NCBI GenBank assembly: GCA_900552455.1
Contig: URZX01000002.1
Location: forward strand, 1-64,000
Reading direction: 5' to 3'
Length of the DNA: 64,000 nt
DNA from: an uncultured Peptococcaceae bacterium
Lineage (GTDB): Bacteria > Bacillota > Peptococcia > Peptococcales > Peptococcaceae
The notes below the pieces were generated by a model that did not search any database, was not told where the DNA came from, and was given only the letters and a program-made list of their open reading frames with translations. Every line of letters starts with the position of its first letter. The stretch's first letter is position 1. This document shows, piece after piece, positions 42,395 to 50,811 of this stretch. The translations under genes were made by a program, and so were the position numbers.

Positions 42395-43090
42395 TTATTT
42401 TGTGTTAAACACTGCACTGCCTATACGCACCATGTTGGCGCCTTCCGACACGGCCACATCATAGTCGCCGCTCATCCCCATGGAAAGCCACTGCATCTCA
42501 ACATGGTCGATATTTTTTGTTTTGAGCTCATTGAACTTGTCGTTCATTTTCTTAAAATATGGTCGCAGATCGTCTTTGTTTTCGAGATTTGGCGCGATAA
42601 ACATCAGCCCTTTCAGGAAAACGTGCGGCATGTTTGGCATCTCTGCCACAAACGCATCGATGTCCTCATAAGCGATGCCGGATTTCTGCTCTTCACCGGC
42701 AACGTTCACCTGCAGGAGAATGTCCACGTCGCAATCGTGCTGCGCGGCGCGTTTCTCAATCTCCTGGAGCAGGCCGATGCTGTCCACTGACTGGATCAGT
42801 GCCACCTTGCCGACGACCTGACGCACTTTGTTTTTCTGCAGATGGCCGATCAGATGCCATTCAATATCGCTGTCACCAGCTTCGGCCAGCGCATCGATCT
42901 TTGGCAGGAGTTCCTGCACGCGGTTTTCGCCGAACGCGCGCTGCCCATCTTTGTAAGCTTCTTTGATCTCATCGACGGTGTGGTATTTGCTCACCGCAAC
43001 GAGCTTCACGGGACCGTTGTCCGCATGACGCGATCTGCAGTCGTTTTCAATATGTTCATGGATGGTTTCAAGATTTTCTGCAATTGACAT
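42395..43090 (-). CDS. yggS: YggS/PLPBP family PLP-binding protein
   Basis: A 231-residue protein of the alanine-racemase-fold YggS family, with the PLP lysine in AVSKYH, FGENRVQE, WHLIGHLQKNKVR and the C-terminal LSMGMSGDYDVAVSEGANMVRIG. It has no known catalysis; it manages PLP homeostasis. Six bp separate it from the HlyD-like gene. Confidence 0.93.
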   Translation of the reverse strand: MSIAENLETIHEHIENDCRSRHADNGPVKLVAVSKYHTVDEIKEAYKDGQRAFGENRVQELLPKIDALAEAGDSDIEWHLIGHLQKNKVRQVVGKVALIQSVDSIGLLQEIEKRAAQHDCDVDILLQVNVAGEEQKSGIAYEDIDAFVAEMPNMPHVFLKGLMFIAPNLENKDDLRPYFKKMNDKFNELKTKNIDHVEMQWLSMGMSGDYDVAVSEGANMVRIGSAVFNTK

Positions 43091-43096
43091 TTTACA

Positions 43097-44065
43097 TTAC
43101 GATCCTTTCACAACATCCCCAGGCTCCACACGGTTTGGCGTCAGCACGATGACTGTGCCCTCCGGCAGGGTTTCACATTCCACGCGACCAGCGCTCTCGT
43201 CGAGCACTTTCACTGCCTGCCAGGAAACGATTCCGCCGGATACGATGTAGACACCGGCTTCACCATCGCTGTACACAAGGGAATCCTTGGACAGATCGAG
43301 GGTTGCCGTCTGTACTTCGTAGAGCTCCGCCTGGACCACCCGGTTTGTCAAAAATGTTTCACTCACAGGGCCCAGCGCGATCTTACAAAAGATCCTGCCG
43401 TCCCCCTGACTTGTGATCTCTTCGACGGTTCCTGTCGTCTGTTCATTTAATTCTGGAAAACGGATGCGGAAGGTGTCCCCTTCTTCATCGAAAAAGGAAT
43501 TGTCTTCCGTTGTGCAGGACATATAAATGTAGGCTCTTTTGAGATTGTCGATCACTTTGGCATAAACTTCGCCGGCGACCGCATCCTTATCAGCGTTTGT
43601 CTCTCCGCCTTCTGTGAATGTATCTTCATAAATGCCGCGAAAATCCAGATCTTTGATCTCGTCAATGTCCGACATGTTTTCGTAGCCATCAATGTGATAG
43701 CTCACCACCCCGGAGATCGGCGCATAATAAGGTTCTGTTTTGCTTTCTCCGTCGTCGTTTGTTGTCGTGACCGAAAAGATCTCGTGATTTTTCGGTGCAC
43801 GTGTCCCTTCGTCGACAGCCAGCTCCACAGTGCCAGATGTCTTCGGCGTGATCAGCGATTCTTCAGCCTGGATGAAGCCGTAGTCGCTGTAGACCACATC
43901 GGTGACCTCTGCGCCAACGGTCATCGTCTTGATGAGCTGTTGGTTGATCATACTGTAGACGCTGTTGAACGTGACGACAAAAATGCTCACCAACATCAGC
44001 CCGAGAGCCACCCTCTGCGCCAGGGGTATTGCTTTCAGTTGTTTGATAAAATTATTGAGTTTCAT
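43097..44065 (-). CDS. HlyD-like membrane-anchored protein of the ylm cluster
   Basis: A 322-residue protein with one N-terminal membrane anchor (RVALGLMLVSIFVVTFNSVYSM cut short here) followed by an extracytoplasmic biotinyl/HlyD-like beta region (GFIQAEESLITPKTSGTVEL, YYAPISGVVSYHIDGYE). Such proteins occur at this spot of the ylm/sepF cluster in several anaerobic Bacillota; a division-linked envelope role is an inference. ATG 44065 has GAGAGG 5 bases ahead. No efflux pump gene is nearby, so classical adaptor function is doubtful. Confidence 0.75.
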   Translation of the reverse strand: MKLNNFIKQLKAIPLAQRVALGLMLVSIFVVTFNSVYSMINQQLIKTMTVGAEVTDVVYSDYGFIQAEESLITPKTSGTVELAVDEGTRAPKNHEIFSVTTTNDDGESKTEPYYAPISGVVSYHIDGYENMSDIDEIKDLDFRGIYEDTFTEGGETNADKDAVAGEVYAKVIDNLKRAYIYMSCTTEDNSFFDEEGDTFRIRFPELNEQTTGTVEEITSQGDGRIFCKIALGPVSETFLTNRVVQAELYEVQTATLDLSKDSLVYSDGEAGVYIVSGGIVSWQAVKVLDESAGRVECETLPEGTVIVLTPNRVEPGDVVKGS

Positions 44066-44096
44066 AGTATCCTCTCTAATGACAGGAATCATAACC

Positions 44097-44125
44097 ATTA
44101 TATACTAACGCAATTGATTTTTCGA
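44097..44125 (-). promoter_or_regulatory. Promoter of the hlyD-yggS-sepF-yggT-ylmH cluster
   Basis: On the minus strand TATAAT (44102-44097), with a weak -35 TCGAAA 17 bases upstream (44125-44120). Confidence 0.5.
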
Positions 44126-44159
44126 GGGGTAATCGTTAAATCTCATCAAATATTGACAT

Positions 44160-44192
44160 AAAAAAATAGCCGGTCTGCAGGCAAACAGACCG
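44160..44192 (-). terminator. Terminator after the LUD-domain gene
   Basis: Stem CGGTCTG (44171-44177) with CAGACCG (44186-44192), followed on the minus strand by a T-run. Confidence 0.82.
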
Positions 44193-44206
44193 ACTGAAAA
44201 TAATTC

Positions 44207-44812
44207 TCAATATCCCAGCGTTTCACAGATCAACACGATTTCGATGTGGCTTGCTGCCGGTGCACGCCAAAGCACAGAAAGGCCGCGACAGATGCGCCCT
44301 GGGCTTTGGCAGTCGTAGCAGCGATCTCCCTTGACGGCACACGGCGTCGCACAGCCGAGCCGTTTGGCGTTGAGCGGCGCGGCGATGTTGCGCGCACGAT
44401 CGATGGCGCCTACAAGATCCGGCGCGATCTTGTTTTCGCCAAGCACGAGATACACCTGCTCATGGCCGTAGAGAATCGCCGCGACGCGGTTGCAGACGTT
44501 GTCGATGTTGACGATCTCGCCGCTTTCTGCCAGCGCGTTCACAGAGGAAAAATACACCTCCGCCGCTGCCGCTGCGGCGCGAACCTCCGCTTCATTTTTG
44601 TCCGCCGGCATTCGCCAATGCCAGTGCACCGTGTTGTGACGGCTGAGCGTTTCGTAGAGGCCAAGCTGGTCAAGAGTCACCGAACCACCGAAGCCAACGC
44701 TTTTGCCATCCACCTGCGCGTCGAGATATGCGCGTGCTTCATCTGCCGTGTCAAAAATCGAGACAGCATAACCCGCTTCTCGCAGATTGTTTTCTACATT
44801 TTTAAGTTCCAT
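44207..44812 (-). CDS. LUD-domain (lactate-utilisation-type) protein
   Basis: 201 residues with the LUD signature: VGFGGSVTLDQLGLYETL, NALAESGEIVNIDNVCNRVAAILYG, VLGENKIAPDLVGAIDRARNIAAPLNAKRLG, and a Cys-rich tail (TPCAVKGDRCYDCQSPGRIC), each abbreviated. Stand-alone LUD proteins of this type are common in anaerobes, and their exact reaction is unsettled. ATG 44812 follows GGAAGAGGA. It is 14 bp after the alcohol dehydrogenase gene and probably co-transcribed. Confidence 0.85.
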   Translation of the reverse strand: MELKNVENNLREAGYAVSIFDTADEARAYLDAQVDGKSVGFGGSVTLDQLGLYETLSRHNTVHWHWRMPADKNEAEVRAAAAAAEVYFSSVNALAESGEIVNIDNVCNRVAAILYGHEQVYLVLGENKIAPDLVGAIDRARNIAAPLNAKRLGCATPCAVKGDRCYDCQSPGRICRGLSVLWRAPAASHIEIVLICETLGY

Positions 44813-44826
44813 GCGTCCTCTTCCTT

Positions 44827-45981
44827 TCAATCCCAGAGGCTTTCGTAAATCCGCAGGATGTCATCTTTGTCGAGCGTCTTTCGCGTGTTCGCCGGACTGC
44901 CGCTGGCGAGGGCATCGGTGGCCATCTTGTCCATGCGCGCAAAAAACGCGTCGCGATCGATGCCATATTCCGCGAGGGTCGGCACCTTGCACGTCGCACA
45001 GAGCGCATCGACAGCAGCCAGGAATTTTTCCGTCGCCACCTCGTCGCTGTCGGCGTCTGTTGCCACGCCGATGGCACGACCAAGCGCTGCAAAACGATCG
45101 AGGGCGCCGTCGGCAATGTAGACCAGCGTTTTCGCAAGCAGCATGGCGTTGGAAATGCCGTGGGCAACATGGAAGAGCGCCCCGATCGGCCTGCTCAAGC
45201 CATGCACCACCGTGACAGAGGAATTGGCAATACCAACGCCAGCTTCATAGGCAGCAATGGCCATCTCATTGCGCGCTTCGGCATCGCTGCCGTCGCTGAA
45301 AACGCGTGGCAGATTGGCAAAAATGCGCCGCACCGCCGCCAGACAGAACAGATCACTTTCCGGAAAGGCCTTGCGCGACGTGTACGCTTCAATGGCATGC
45401 GTGAGCGCGTCCATTCCCGTCGCCATGGTGACACTCTGTGGCATTGCCATCGTAAAAGCAGGATCAACAATCGCCAGCGTCGGCAGCAGACTTTCGCCCA
45501 CAAGCAGCAGCTTTTCATTGTTCGCAGTGTCTGTAATAATGGTCGATTTCGTCGCTTCCGAGCCCGTGCCAGCTGTAGATGGAATGCAGACAATCGGCGC
45601 CACCGGCCCATCAATGCTGCGCCCTTTAAAGGCGACAATCTTTTCGCCCGTCGCCGCGCTGACAGCAATCGCCTTCGCCGCATCAAGCGCGCTGCCACCG
45701 CCAAAACCGATGGTGAAATCACAGTGTGCCTGCTGATAAACCACAAGCCCCGCCTCGATCATCTCATCCGTCGGTTCGCCGCTGACCGCCGAAAACCGTT
45801 CATGCGCCACCTGCTGTGTATCAAGCAGCGCTTCCAGCATGGCCACATGCCCCTGACGAACCATCGACTGCCCAGTGACAATCAGCGCCTTCGTGCCCAA
45901 CCGCGCAAAAACCGGCGCCGCCTCCTCCAGCGCCTGCGCGCCGATAAAACTGTACTGAGGCGTTCTGAATAAATGAGCCAT
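44827..45981 (-). CDS. Iron-containing alcohol dehydrogenase
   Basis: A 384-residue Fe-ADH: NAD-binding FGGGSALDAAKAIAV, PSTAGTGSEATKSTII, DALTHAIEAY, and the His ligands in VVHGLSRPIGALFHVAHGISNAMLL. It interconverts an alcohol or hydroxyacid and its aldehyde or ketone with NAD(P)H. The family includes butanol, 1,2-propanediol and 4-hydroxybutyrate dehydrogenases, and the substrate is not decided by sequence. It is first in a two-gene operon with the LUD protein. Confidence 0.88.
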   Translation of the reverse strand: MAHLFRTPQYSFIGAQALEEAAPVFARLGTKALIVTGQSMVRQGHVAMLEALLDTQQVAHERFSAVSGEPTDEMIEAGLVVYQQAHCDFTIGFGGGSALDAAKAIAVSAATGEKIVAFKGRSIDGPVAPIVCIPSTAGTGSEATKSTIITDTANNEKLLLVGESLLPTLAIVDPAFTMAMPQSVTMATGMDALTHAIEAYTSRKAFPESDLFCLAAVRRIFANLPRVFSDGSDAEARNEMAIAAYEAGVGIANSSVTVVHGLSRPIGALFHVAHGISNAMLLAKTLVYIADGALDRFAALGRAIGVATDADSDEVATEKFLAAVDALCATCKVPTLAEYGIDRDAFFARMDKMATDALASGSPANTRKTLDKDDILRIYESLWD

Positions 45982-46017
45982 TGGCTATCCATCCTTTCTT
46001 ATCCATGCGTTTTCTCT

Positions 46018-46023
46018 ATTATA
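46018..46023 (-). promoter_or_regulatory. Extended -10 of the alcohol dehydrogenase operon
   Basis: TATAAT with a TGc extension (minus strand), about 37 bases before the start codon. No good -35 is visible. Confidence 0.45.
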
Positions 46024-46064
46024 GCAGAAATCCGTCGTCCGAACCATGCCGAACGACCGAAGAT

Positions 46065-47290
46065 TTAACGATAAAGGCCTCTGACTTTGATTCCAGAACG
46101 CACCAAGGCCCACCAGCCGATCACACCAGCCAACGAACAAACAGCCAGCATCACGCCGATGGCAAAAACTCGATTGTCAAATGGCGCCGAAGCCAGTAAC
46201 ATACCCAGACAACCAAATAAATTGAAGCTCATATTCATGACCGACGACGCAGTACCAATATCCTGTTTTTGCTGCTCGAGAATGAGATTGGTAGAAAACG
46301 GCCGCAAAATGTTCGTGGCAATGTAAAACAGGAACATCAGACACTAAACACAAGCGGCGACTGCTGCCCAACGACGACAATACCCACACCGGCAAGCACG
46401 CACACACCAAAGCACACGTAAGTAAGAACGTTTTTATCGGCGTTGCCCATGAACCGGATATAGAGATACGGCCCAAGCATTGCCAAAAGCGCAACAGCAG
46501 CATAGTAGTAACTGTACATCTGTTCACTGCAGCCAAAGAAATCGACAAAAATATACGATGACATATTGATGTAAGAATAAAACGGAATCAAAATCACCGA
46601 ATAGATTAGCACAATCCAGAGAAAACTTTTATTCTGGATCACAACACCGATCTCTTTGAAACTTTCGAAAGCACTGCCGCTCAGCCGTTCCTCCTTTGGC
46701 AACGTTTCCTCATAGAGCAGCGTCAGCACCAGCCCGATGAGCCCGAACACCAGCAACAACAAGAACATTTCTCGCCAATCGGCGACAAGGAGGATCCAGG
46801 AGCCAACTACTGGCGCCAGAATCGGACCAAAGCCAGAAATCGTCTGCACCAACGCCAGCACCGTTTCACGCGTTTTCCCTGAGAAACAATCCTTGACCAT
46901 CGCAAAAGAAATTGCCGTCGCACTGGCGGCACCAATCCCCTGCAAAAGCCGCGCGATTAAGAGAACATATATATCCCAAGCCAGCATACAGACAAGACTG
47001 GCAGCGCAATAAAGCAAAAATCCCACGGCTAATGGCTTCTTTCGCCCGTACTTATCGCTAAGCGGTCCCCAGATCAACATGCCAATGGCATACGAAAAGA
47101 AAAAAACCGTGATGGTCAGCTGCACAAGCGCATCTGTCGTGCCAAGATGTTCGCCCATCGTCGGCATCGCGGGCAAATACAGGTCATTGGATAACGGAAT
47201 AAATGCATCCATAAGAATGATAAAAGCAATGACACCCTTCAGCCCCAATTTGTTCTGAGATTTCTCCAACCCAAATTTCATTTTTGACAT
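46065..47290 (-). pseudogene. Bcr/CflA-type MFS drug exporter, frameshifted copy
   Basis: The frame from ATG 47290 encodes about 317 residues with the first ten or so membrane segments, then ends at a TGA near 46338 after SPLVFSV. The remaining C-terminus (LMFLFYIATNILRPFSTN to GIKVRGLYR) continues in another frame down to 46065. Comparison with the intact neighbour (IIFCFLMFVFNLAINILRPF) shows that one base has been lost near 46345, which should read VFSCLMF. It is either a pseudogene or a sequencing error. Otherwise it is a close paralogue of the gene at 47478, with the antiporter motif GPLSDKYGRK. Confidence 0.82.
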
Positions 47291-47442
47291 CTCCAGCAAC
47301 ACCCCTTTCAGCGATATTTTTGATGTCTTTGTTTCTGCTTTTGGGCACGCTATTCATTGTTTCACACTCTGTACAATGTGTAAATCTGTTTTTCTTTACA
47401 AGATGGACTGGCGCTGTAAAAAATCATTACAGCACCAACCGC

Positions 47443-47470
47443 AAAAAAGCGATGCCCTCTCAGACATCGC
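47443..47470 (-). terminator. Terminator between the tandem MFS genes
   Basis: Stem GCGATG (47449-47454) with CATCGC (47465-47470), followed on the minus strand by six T. It ends the intact MFS transcript, so the frameshifted copy needs its own promoter. Confidence 0.82.
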
Positions 47471-47477
47471 CAAACAC

Positions 47478-48704
47478 TCAACGATACAGGCCCTTGATCT
47501 CGTTGCCGGATCGATTCAGCGACCACCAACCTAAGGCCGCCAACGCCAGACAGATCGCAACCATCGCACCAAGAGCAATCGCTTTGTTGGTAAATGGCGC
47601 CGAAGCCAGCAGCATACCGACACAGCCAAATAGATTAAAGCTCATATTCATCACCGACGATGCTGAACCGACATCGTTTTTCTGCTGTTCGAGAATGATG
47701 TTCGTGGAGAACGGGCGCAGTATATTAATCGCAAGGTTAAATACGAACATCAGGAAGCAGAAAATGATTGGTGCCAAATTCCCAACCAGAATAATAGCAA
47801 CACCGGCGAAGATACAGGCGCCAAAGCCGAGATAGCTCATGCGATTCTTATCCACATCTGTCAAGTAGCGAATGTAAATGAATGGGCCGATCATCGAGAA
47901 AAGGGCGCAGCCAGCATAATAATAGCTGTAGACTTGCTCGTTAAGCCCAAAGTCGGTCACATAGATATATGGCGACATATTGATATAGGCATAGTAAGGG
48001 ATCAAGAGCACCGAATAGATCAGCACAATCCAGACAAAGCTTTTGTTGTGCATAACCGCGCCCAGCGCACGAAAACTTTTGAAGGCGCTGCCCTGCAGCC
48101 GCTCTTCTTCTGCGAGCGTTTCATCGTAGAGCAGCGTCAGAACAAAGCCAATGAGCCCAAAAATCAACAGCACCCCAAAGATACCGCGCCAGTCTGTCAC
48201 CAACAAAATCCATGAACCCAATACCGGTGCAATGATCGGTGCAAAACCTGAGAAGGTTTGCACAAGTGCCAGCACCGTTTCGCGTGCTTTCCCGGAAAAG
48301 CAATCCTTAACCATGGCAAAGGAAATAGCCGTCCCGCTCGCCGCGCCGATGCCCTGCAAGAGACGCGCTGCCAACAACATATAAATATTCACGGCCAGCA
48401 TACAAAGCAGACTCGCCACGCAGAAAATAATGAAGCCAATGGCCGTCGGCGCCTTGCGCCCGTATTTGTCACTTAGCGGTCCCCAAATCAGCATGCCAAT
48501 GGCATAAGAAAAGAAGAAGATTGTAATCGAGAGCTGCACCAGCGCATCAGACGTCGCCAAGTGTTCGCCCATCGTCGGCATTGCTGGCAAATAGAGATCG
48601 GTGGATAGCGGAATAAACATATCCATTAAAACAATGTAAATGATCACACCCACCAGTCCCAGCTTGCGTTGAGGTTTTTCCAGAGAGAAATTTACTTTTG
48701 ACAT
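47478..48704 (-). CDS. Bcr/CflA-type MFS drug exporter, intact copy
   Basis: 408 residues with 12 membrane segments, the MFS motif GPLSDKYGRKAP between segments 2 and 3, and the Bcr/CflA-typical PLSTDLYLPAMPTM at the first loop. It probably exports drugs such as chloramphenicol-like, bicyclomycin-like or other small toxic compounds by proton antiport. ATG 48704 follows AAGGAG by 7 bases; the frame stays open upstream through the leader hairpin but lacks a start site there. Its 5' leader carries a terminator-like hairpin and a dyad at the promoter, so expression is probably induced. Confidence 0.88.
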   Translation of the reverse strand: MSKVNFSLEKPQRKLGLVGVIIYIVLMDMFIPLSTDLYLPAMPTMGEHLATSDALVQLSITIFFFSYAIGMLIWGPLSDKYGRKAPTAIGFIIFCVASLLCMLAVNIYMLLAARLLQGIGAASGTAISFAMVKDCFSGKARETVLALVQTFSGFAPIIAPVLGSWILLVTDWRGIFGVLLIFGLIGFVLTLLYDETLAEEERLQGSAFKSFRALGAVMHNKSFVWIVLIYSVLLIPYYAYINMSPYIYVTDFGLNEQVYSYYYAGCALFSMIGPFIYIRYLTDVDKNRMSYLGFGACIFAGVAIILVGNLAPIIFCFLMFVFNLAINILRPFSTNIILEQQKNDVGSASSVMNMSFNLFGCVGMLLASAPFTNKAIALGAMVAICLALAALGWWSLNRSGNEIKGLYR

Positions 48705-48736
48705 GTTTACACTCCTTCGTCGTCGTCCCCCAGAAT

Positions 48737-48795
48737 AAAAAAACCACCACCTTCGATGCTGGTAAAAACTGCCGCATCGAATCGATGATGGTGGC
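48737..48795 (-). promoter_or_regulatory. Terminator-like hairpin in the MFS leader (possible attenuator)
   Basis: On the minus strand a long GC-rich stem (48795-48744; inner TCGATGC with GCATCGA, outer CCACC with GGTGG) is followed by seven T just before the ribosome site of the MFS gene. A shorter hairpin (CATCG-ATT-CGATG) could form instead. No known riboswitch class is recognised. Confidence 0.6.
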
Positions 48796-48813
48796 TTTTT
48801 TAGGGGGTAATTT

Positions 48814-48861
48814 TGTGATACCACATGTACTTTTGTATCACATAATCATCCTCAGTGTAAA
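48814..48861 (-). promoter_or_regulatory. MFS promoter with overlapping operator dyad
   Basis: On the minus strand TTTACA (48861-48856), 18-base spacer, TACAAA (48837-48832). A perfect dyad TGTGATAC-13-GTATCACA (48814-48842) covers the -10, as a repressor site would. The binder is unknown. Confidence 0.5.
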
Positions 48862-48955
48862 CATAAGTTTATTTTCAACGTTTTTTATCTGCTGTAAATA
48901 AGCATAACAACCGGCACCACTTTGTTTGGCGTTCAATCTGAATCAAACAAAAAAA

Positions 48956-49870
48956 TCACGCAATATGCGCAATATCTGACAGCAGATAATCCAGAAAAAG
49001 ACGCGTTGCACGCGAAGGCAGCGTATTGGTTTTCAGCAAATATCCCAATAAACCATATAGTGAATCGCTGACCCTTACCGCCACGCAATCTGGCGGCAAT
49101 CCACGCACAGGCTGACCATCAAAAGACAGATAGTCCATACTGAAGCCAAGATTGCTTCTGACTTTTTTCTGCAGCGCAATAAGGTTATCCTCCCAATCCA
49201 GCGGAGGCAGCGGTGCAAATTGTTTGAAAACAGCCAAAAATTCTTCACCAGATGGGTCAACCACGAGTGGGCCTTCGGTTTGCGACAGCATCTGCAGGCT
49301 CACTGTTTTGCGGTCAGCCAGAGGATGTGCCTGATGCATGATGCAATAGAGATCAGACCGCCAGAATGGCACGAATGACAAGCCTGGATCGATTGCATGC
49401 ATCGCTTTGTCATTGACGATAATATTGTAAAGCAGTCCAACATCATAATTGCTTTCTGAAAAAACCGCCGGCAATTCGGACTCCTTGCAGTAATCCATCG
49501 TCACGTCCAGTGACAGACCATCTCTGCCAATCCCGCTGAGCAGCTCAGCCGCAAAATCTTCTTTAATCCACTCATCCGCCAATACACGAACCATCGCTGG
49601 CTCTGAAATTGCTGCTGACTCCAGGCCATGCTGCCGCAAAACAGCGATGGCATCAAAAAACTCCTTCGATTTTTCCACCAAGAACAGCCCGTTTTCATTG
49701 AGCATGGTGCCCTGATTGTCTGTCACAACCAGCTTCACCCCCAGCTCTTTTTCCAGTTTTCCAATGGCGATGCTCAGTGTCTGCGGAGCCACATGCAGCT
49801 CACGACTTGCCGCACTCATCGACCGGTTTTGACTCAACGCTACCAGATATTCAAAATATTCCAGGCGCAC
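48956..49870 (-). CDS. LysR-family transcriptional regulator near the drug exporters
   Basis: 304 residues. The N-terminal winged helix runs from RLEYFEYLVALSQNRSMSAA through HVAPQTLSIAIGKLEKELG, followed by an effector domain. The best start is GTG 49870, with GGGAGGGAG just upstream and the usual family N-terminus; an in-frame ATG at 49894 has a weaker site. It lies upstream of the MFS exporters in the same direction and downstream of the cat operon; either could be a target. No terminator is seen between it and the MFS promoter. Confidence 0.85.
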   Translation of the reverse strand: MRLEYFEYLVALSQNRSMSAASRELHVAPQTLSIAIGKLEKELGVKLVVTDNQGTMLNENGLFLVEKSKEFFDAIAVLRQHGLESAAISEPAMVRVLADEWIKEDFAAELLSGIGRDGLSLDVTMDYCKESELPAVFSESNYDVGLLYNIIVNDKAMHAIDPGLSFVPFWRSDLYCIMHQAHPLADRKTVSLQMLSQTEGPLVVDPSGEEFLAVFKQFAPLPPLDWEDNLIALQKKVRSNLGFSMDYLSFDGQPVRGLPPDCVAVRVSDSLYGLLGYLLKTNTLPSRATRLFLDYLLSDIAHIA

Positions 49871-49949
49871 AAAAACTCCCTCCCAATCAATCATGCTGGT
49901 TCATCCTGCATTTTATTATATCGTAAGCGATCGCCTTTTCCTAGTTTAG

Positions 49950-49976
49950 AAAAAACCGAACGCCTGCGGCGTCCGG
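49950..49976 (-). terminator. Terminator of the cat operon
   Basis: Stem of CCG-ACGCC type (49956-49963 with 49969-49976, one mismatch), followed by six T on the minus strand, 20 bp after the cat stop. Confidence 0.82.
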
Positions 49977-49995
49977 CAAAGTATTATACGATCTG

Positions 49996-50646
49996 TTATG
50001 CATGCAGCGTATCGATCATCATCTGCACCTCAGTAAAAAATCGAGAAAGATGATAACCGTCTGCCACAGCATGGTGGATATTCATGGTCAGCGGCATGAC
50101 GCTGCGACCGCCTTCATTGTCAAACTTGCCCCAGCTGACAACCGGCGCCAGAAATCGGCCCTCGTCAAACACATGCAGATCAAAATGGCGATAGTGCACC
50201 CAGGGCAGACAGGTCACATCGAAAAAGTTTGGCGGCTGGTGACCAACAATGCCGCGTAAACTGTCACATCTAGCGCGATCGTGCAGAAAACGCGCATGGA
50301 AATCAAACAAGTCTGCTGTAAATGGCGTAACCATTTTCGTGAAACGTTCGTCCGTTTTATGAAAGTGAGCGTAACTCGGTGACACACTCGTCCATTTGAT
50401 GAGATTCCCTGCGTCATCCCAGCCATACTTGAATTCGTCATGAGCATTGATGATCGTCGCTACCACCCAGATCATTGTCGGATAAAATTTCAGGCCATGC
50501 GCCTTTACGAAGCAACGCAACGGTGTGATGTCGATGTCCACTGTCAGACTCATGACAATGCGCATTTCATCAATGTAGAATCGAAACAACTCGCTGCGCG
50601 GCCAGGTGTTCAGATTGATGCTTTCAAAAGTTGTTGTTGTGTTCAT
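49996..50646 (-). CDS. cat: Chloramphenicol O-acetyltransferase family (CAT type A)
   Basis: A 216-residue enzyme of normal CAT length. The N-terminus (FESINLNTWPRSELFRFY) matches the family, and the C-terminal active-site motif is NIHHAVADGYHLSRFF with catalytic His192. It transfers acetyl from acetyl-CoA to the 3-hydroxyl of chloramphenicol, working as a trimer. Divergence at several usual drug-contact positions cannot be assessed by eye, so activity on another acceptor is possible. The ribosome site AAAGGAG is 8 bases before ATG and lies in a predicted hairpin behind a leader peptide, the arrangement of inducible cat genes. Confidence 0.88.
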   Translation of the reverse strand: MNTTTTFESINLNTWPRSELFRFYIDEMRIVMSLTVDIDITPLRCFVKAHGLKFYPTMIWVVATIINAHDEFKYGWDDAGNLIKWTSVSPSYAHFHKTDERFTKMVTPFTADLFDFHARFLHDRARCDSLRGIVGHQPPNFFDVTCLPWVHYRHFDLHVFDEGRFLAPVVSWGKFDNEGGRSVMPLTMNIHHAVADGYHLSRFFTEVQMMIDTLHA

Positions 50647-50654
50647 TTTCTATG

Positions 50655-50752
50655 CTCCTTTGCACTCCGAATATAAATGATAATTCAGAAATGCAAAGCC
50701 TGCAGGATTGAACATTAGCTCCATACATACGCCACCCTGTCAGGCTTTGCAT
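50655..50752 (-). promoter_or_regulatory. Competing hairpins controlling the cat ribosome site
   Basis: Region 1 (50752-50741, the end of the leader peptide frame) pairs perfectly over 12 bp with region 2 (50702-50691). Region 2 can instead pair over 11 positions, two of them G-U, with region 3 (50668-50658), which includes the first part of the cat ribosome site. The two structures exclude each other, so leader translation can decide access to cat. No T-run follows, so control would be at translation. Confidence 0.65.
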
Positions 50753-50778
50753 GGAGCGTTGGCAAGGCCACGTTTCAT
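50740..50778 (-). CDS. Leader peptide of cat (MKRGLANAPCKA)
   Basis: A 12-codon frame with a near-perfect ribosome site (AAGGAGGTGA, 7 bases before ATG 50778), ending in TGA inside the hairpin region ahead of cat. A second ATG one codon earlier is possible. Its strong ribosome site, short length and position match leader peptides that sense ribosome-stalling antibiotics upstream of cat and erm genes. Confidence 0.72.
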   Translation of the reverse strand: MKRGLANAPCKA

Positions 50779-50811
50779 CATCTCACCTCCTTGTCAGGAT
50801 ATTTTTCTTCT

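Noticed and set aside
48547-48777. Possible leader peptide or N-terminal extension inside the MFS leader
   Set aside because: No ribosome binding site precedes the ATG at 48777, and the frame overlaps the terminator stem and the MFS gene.
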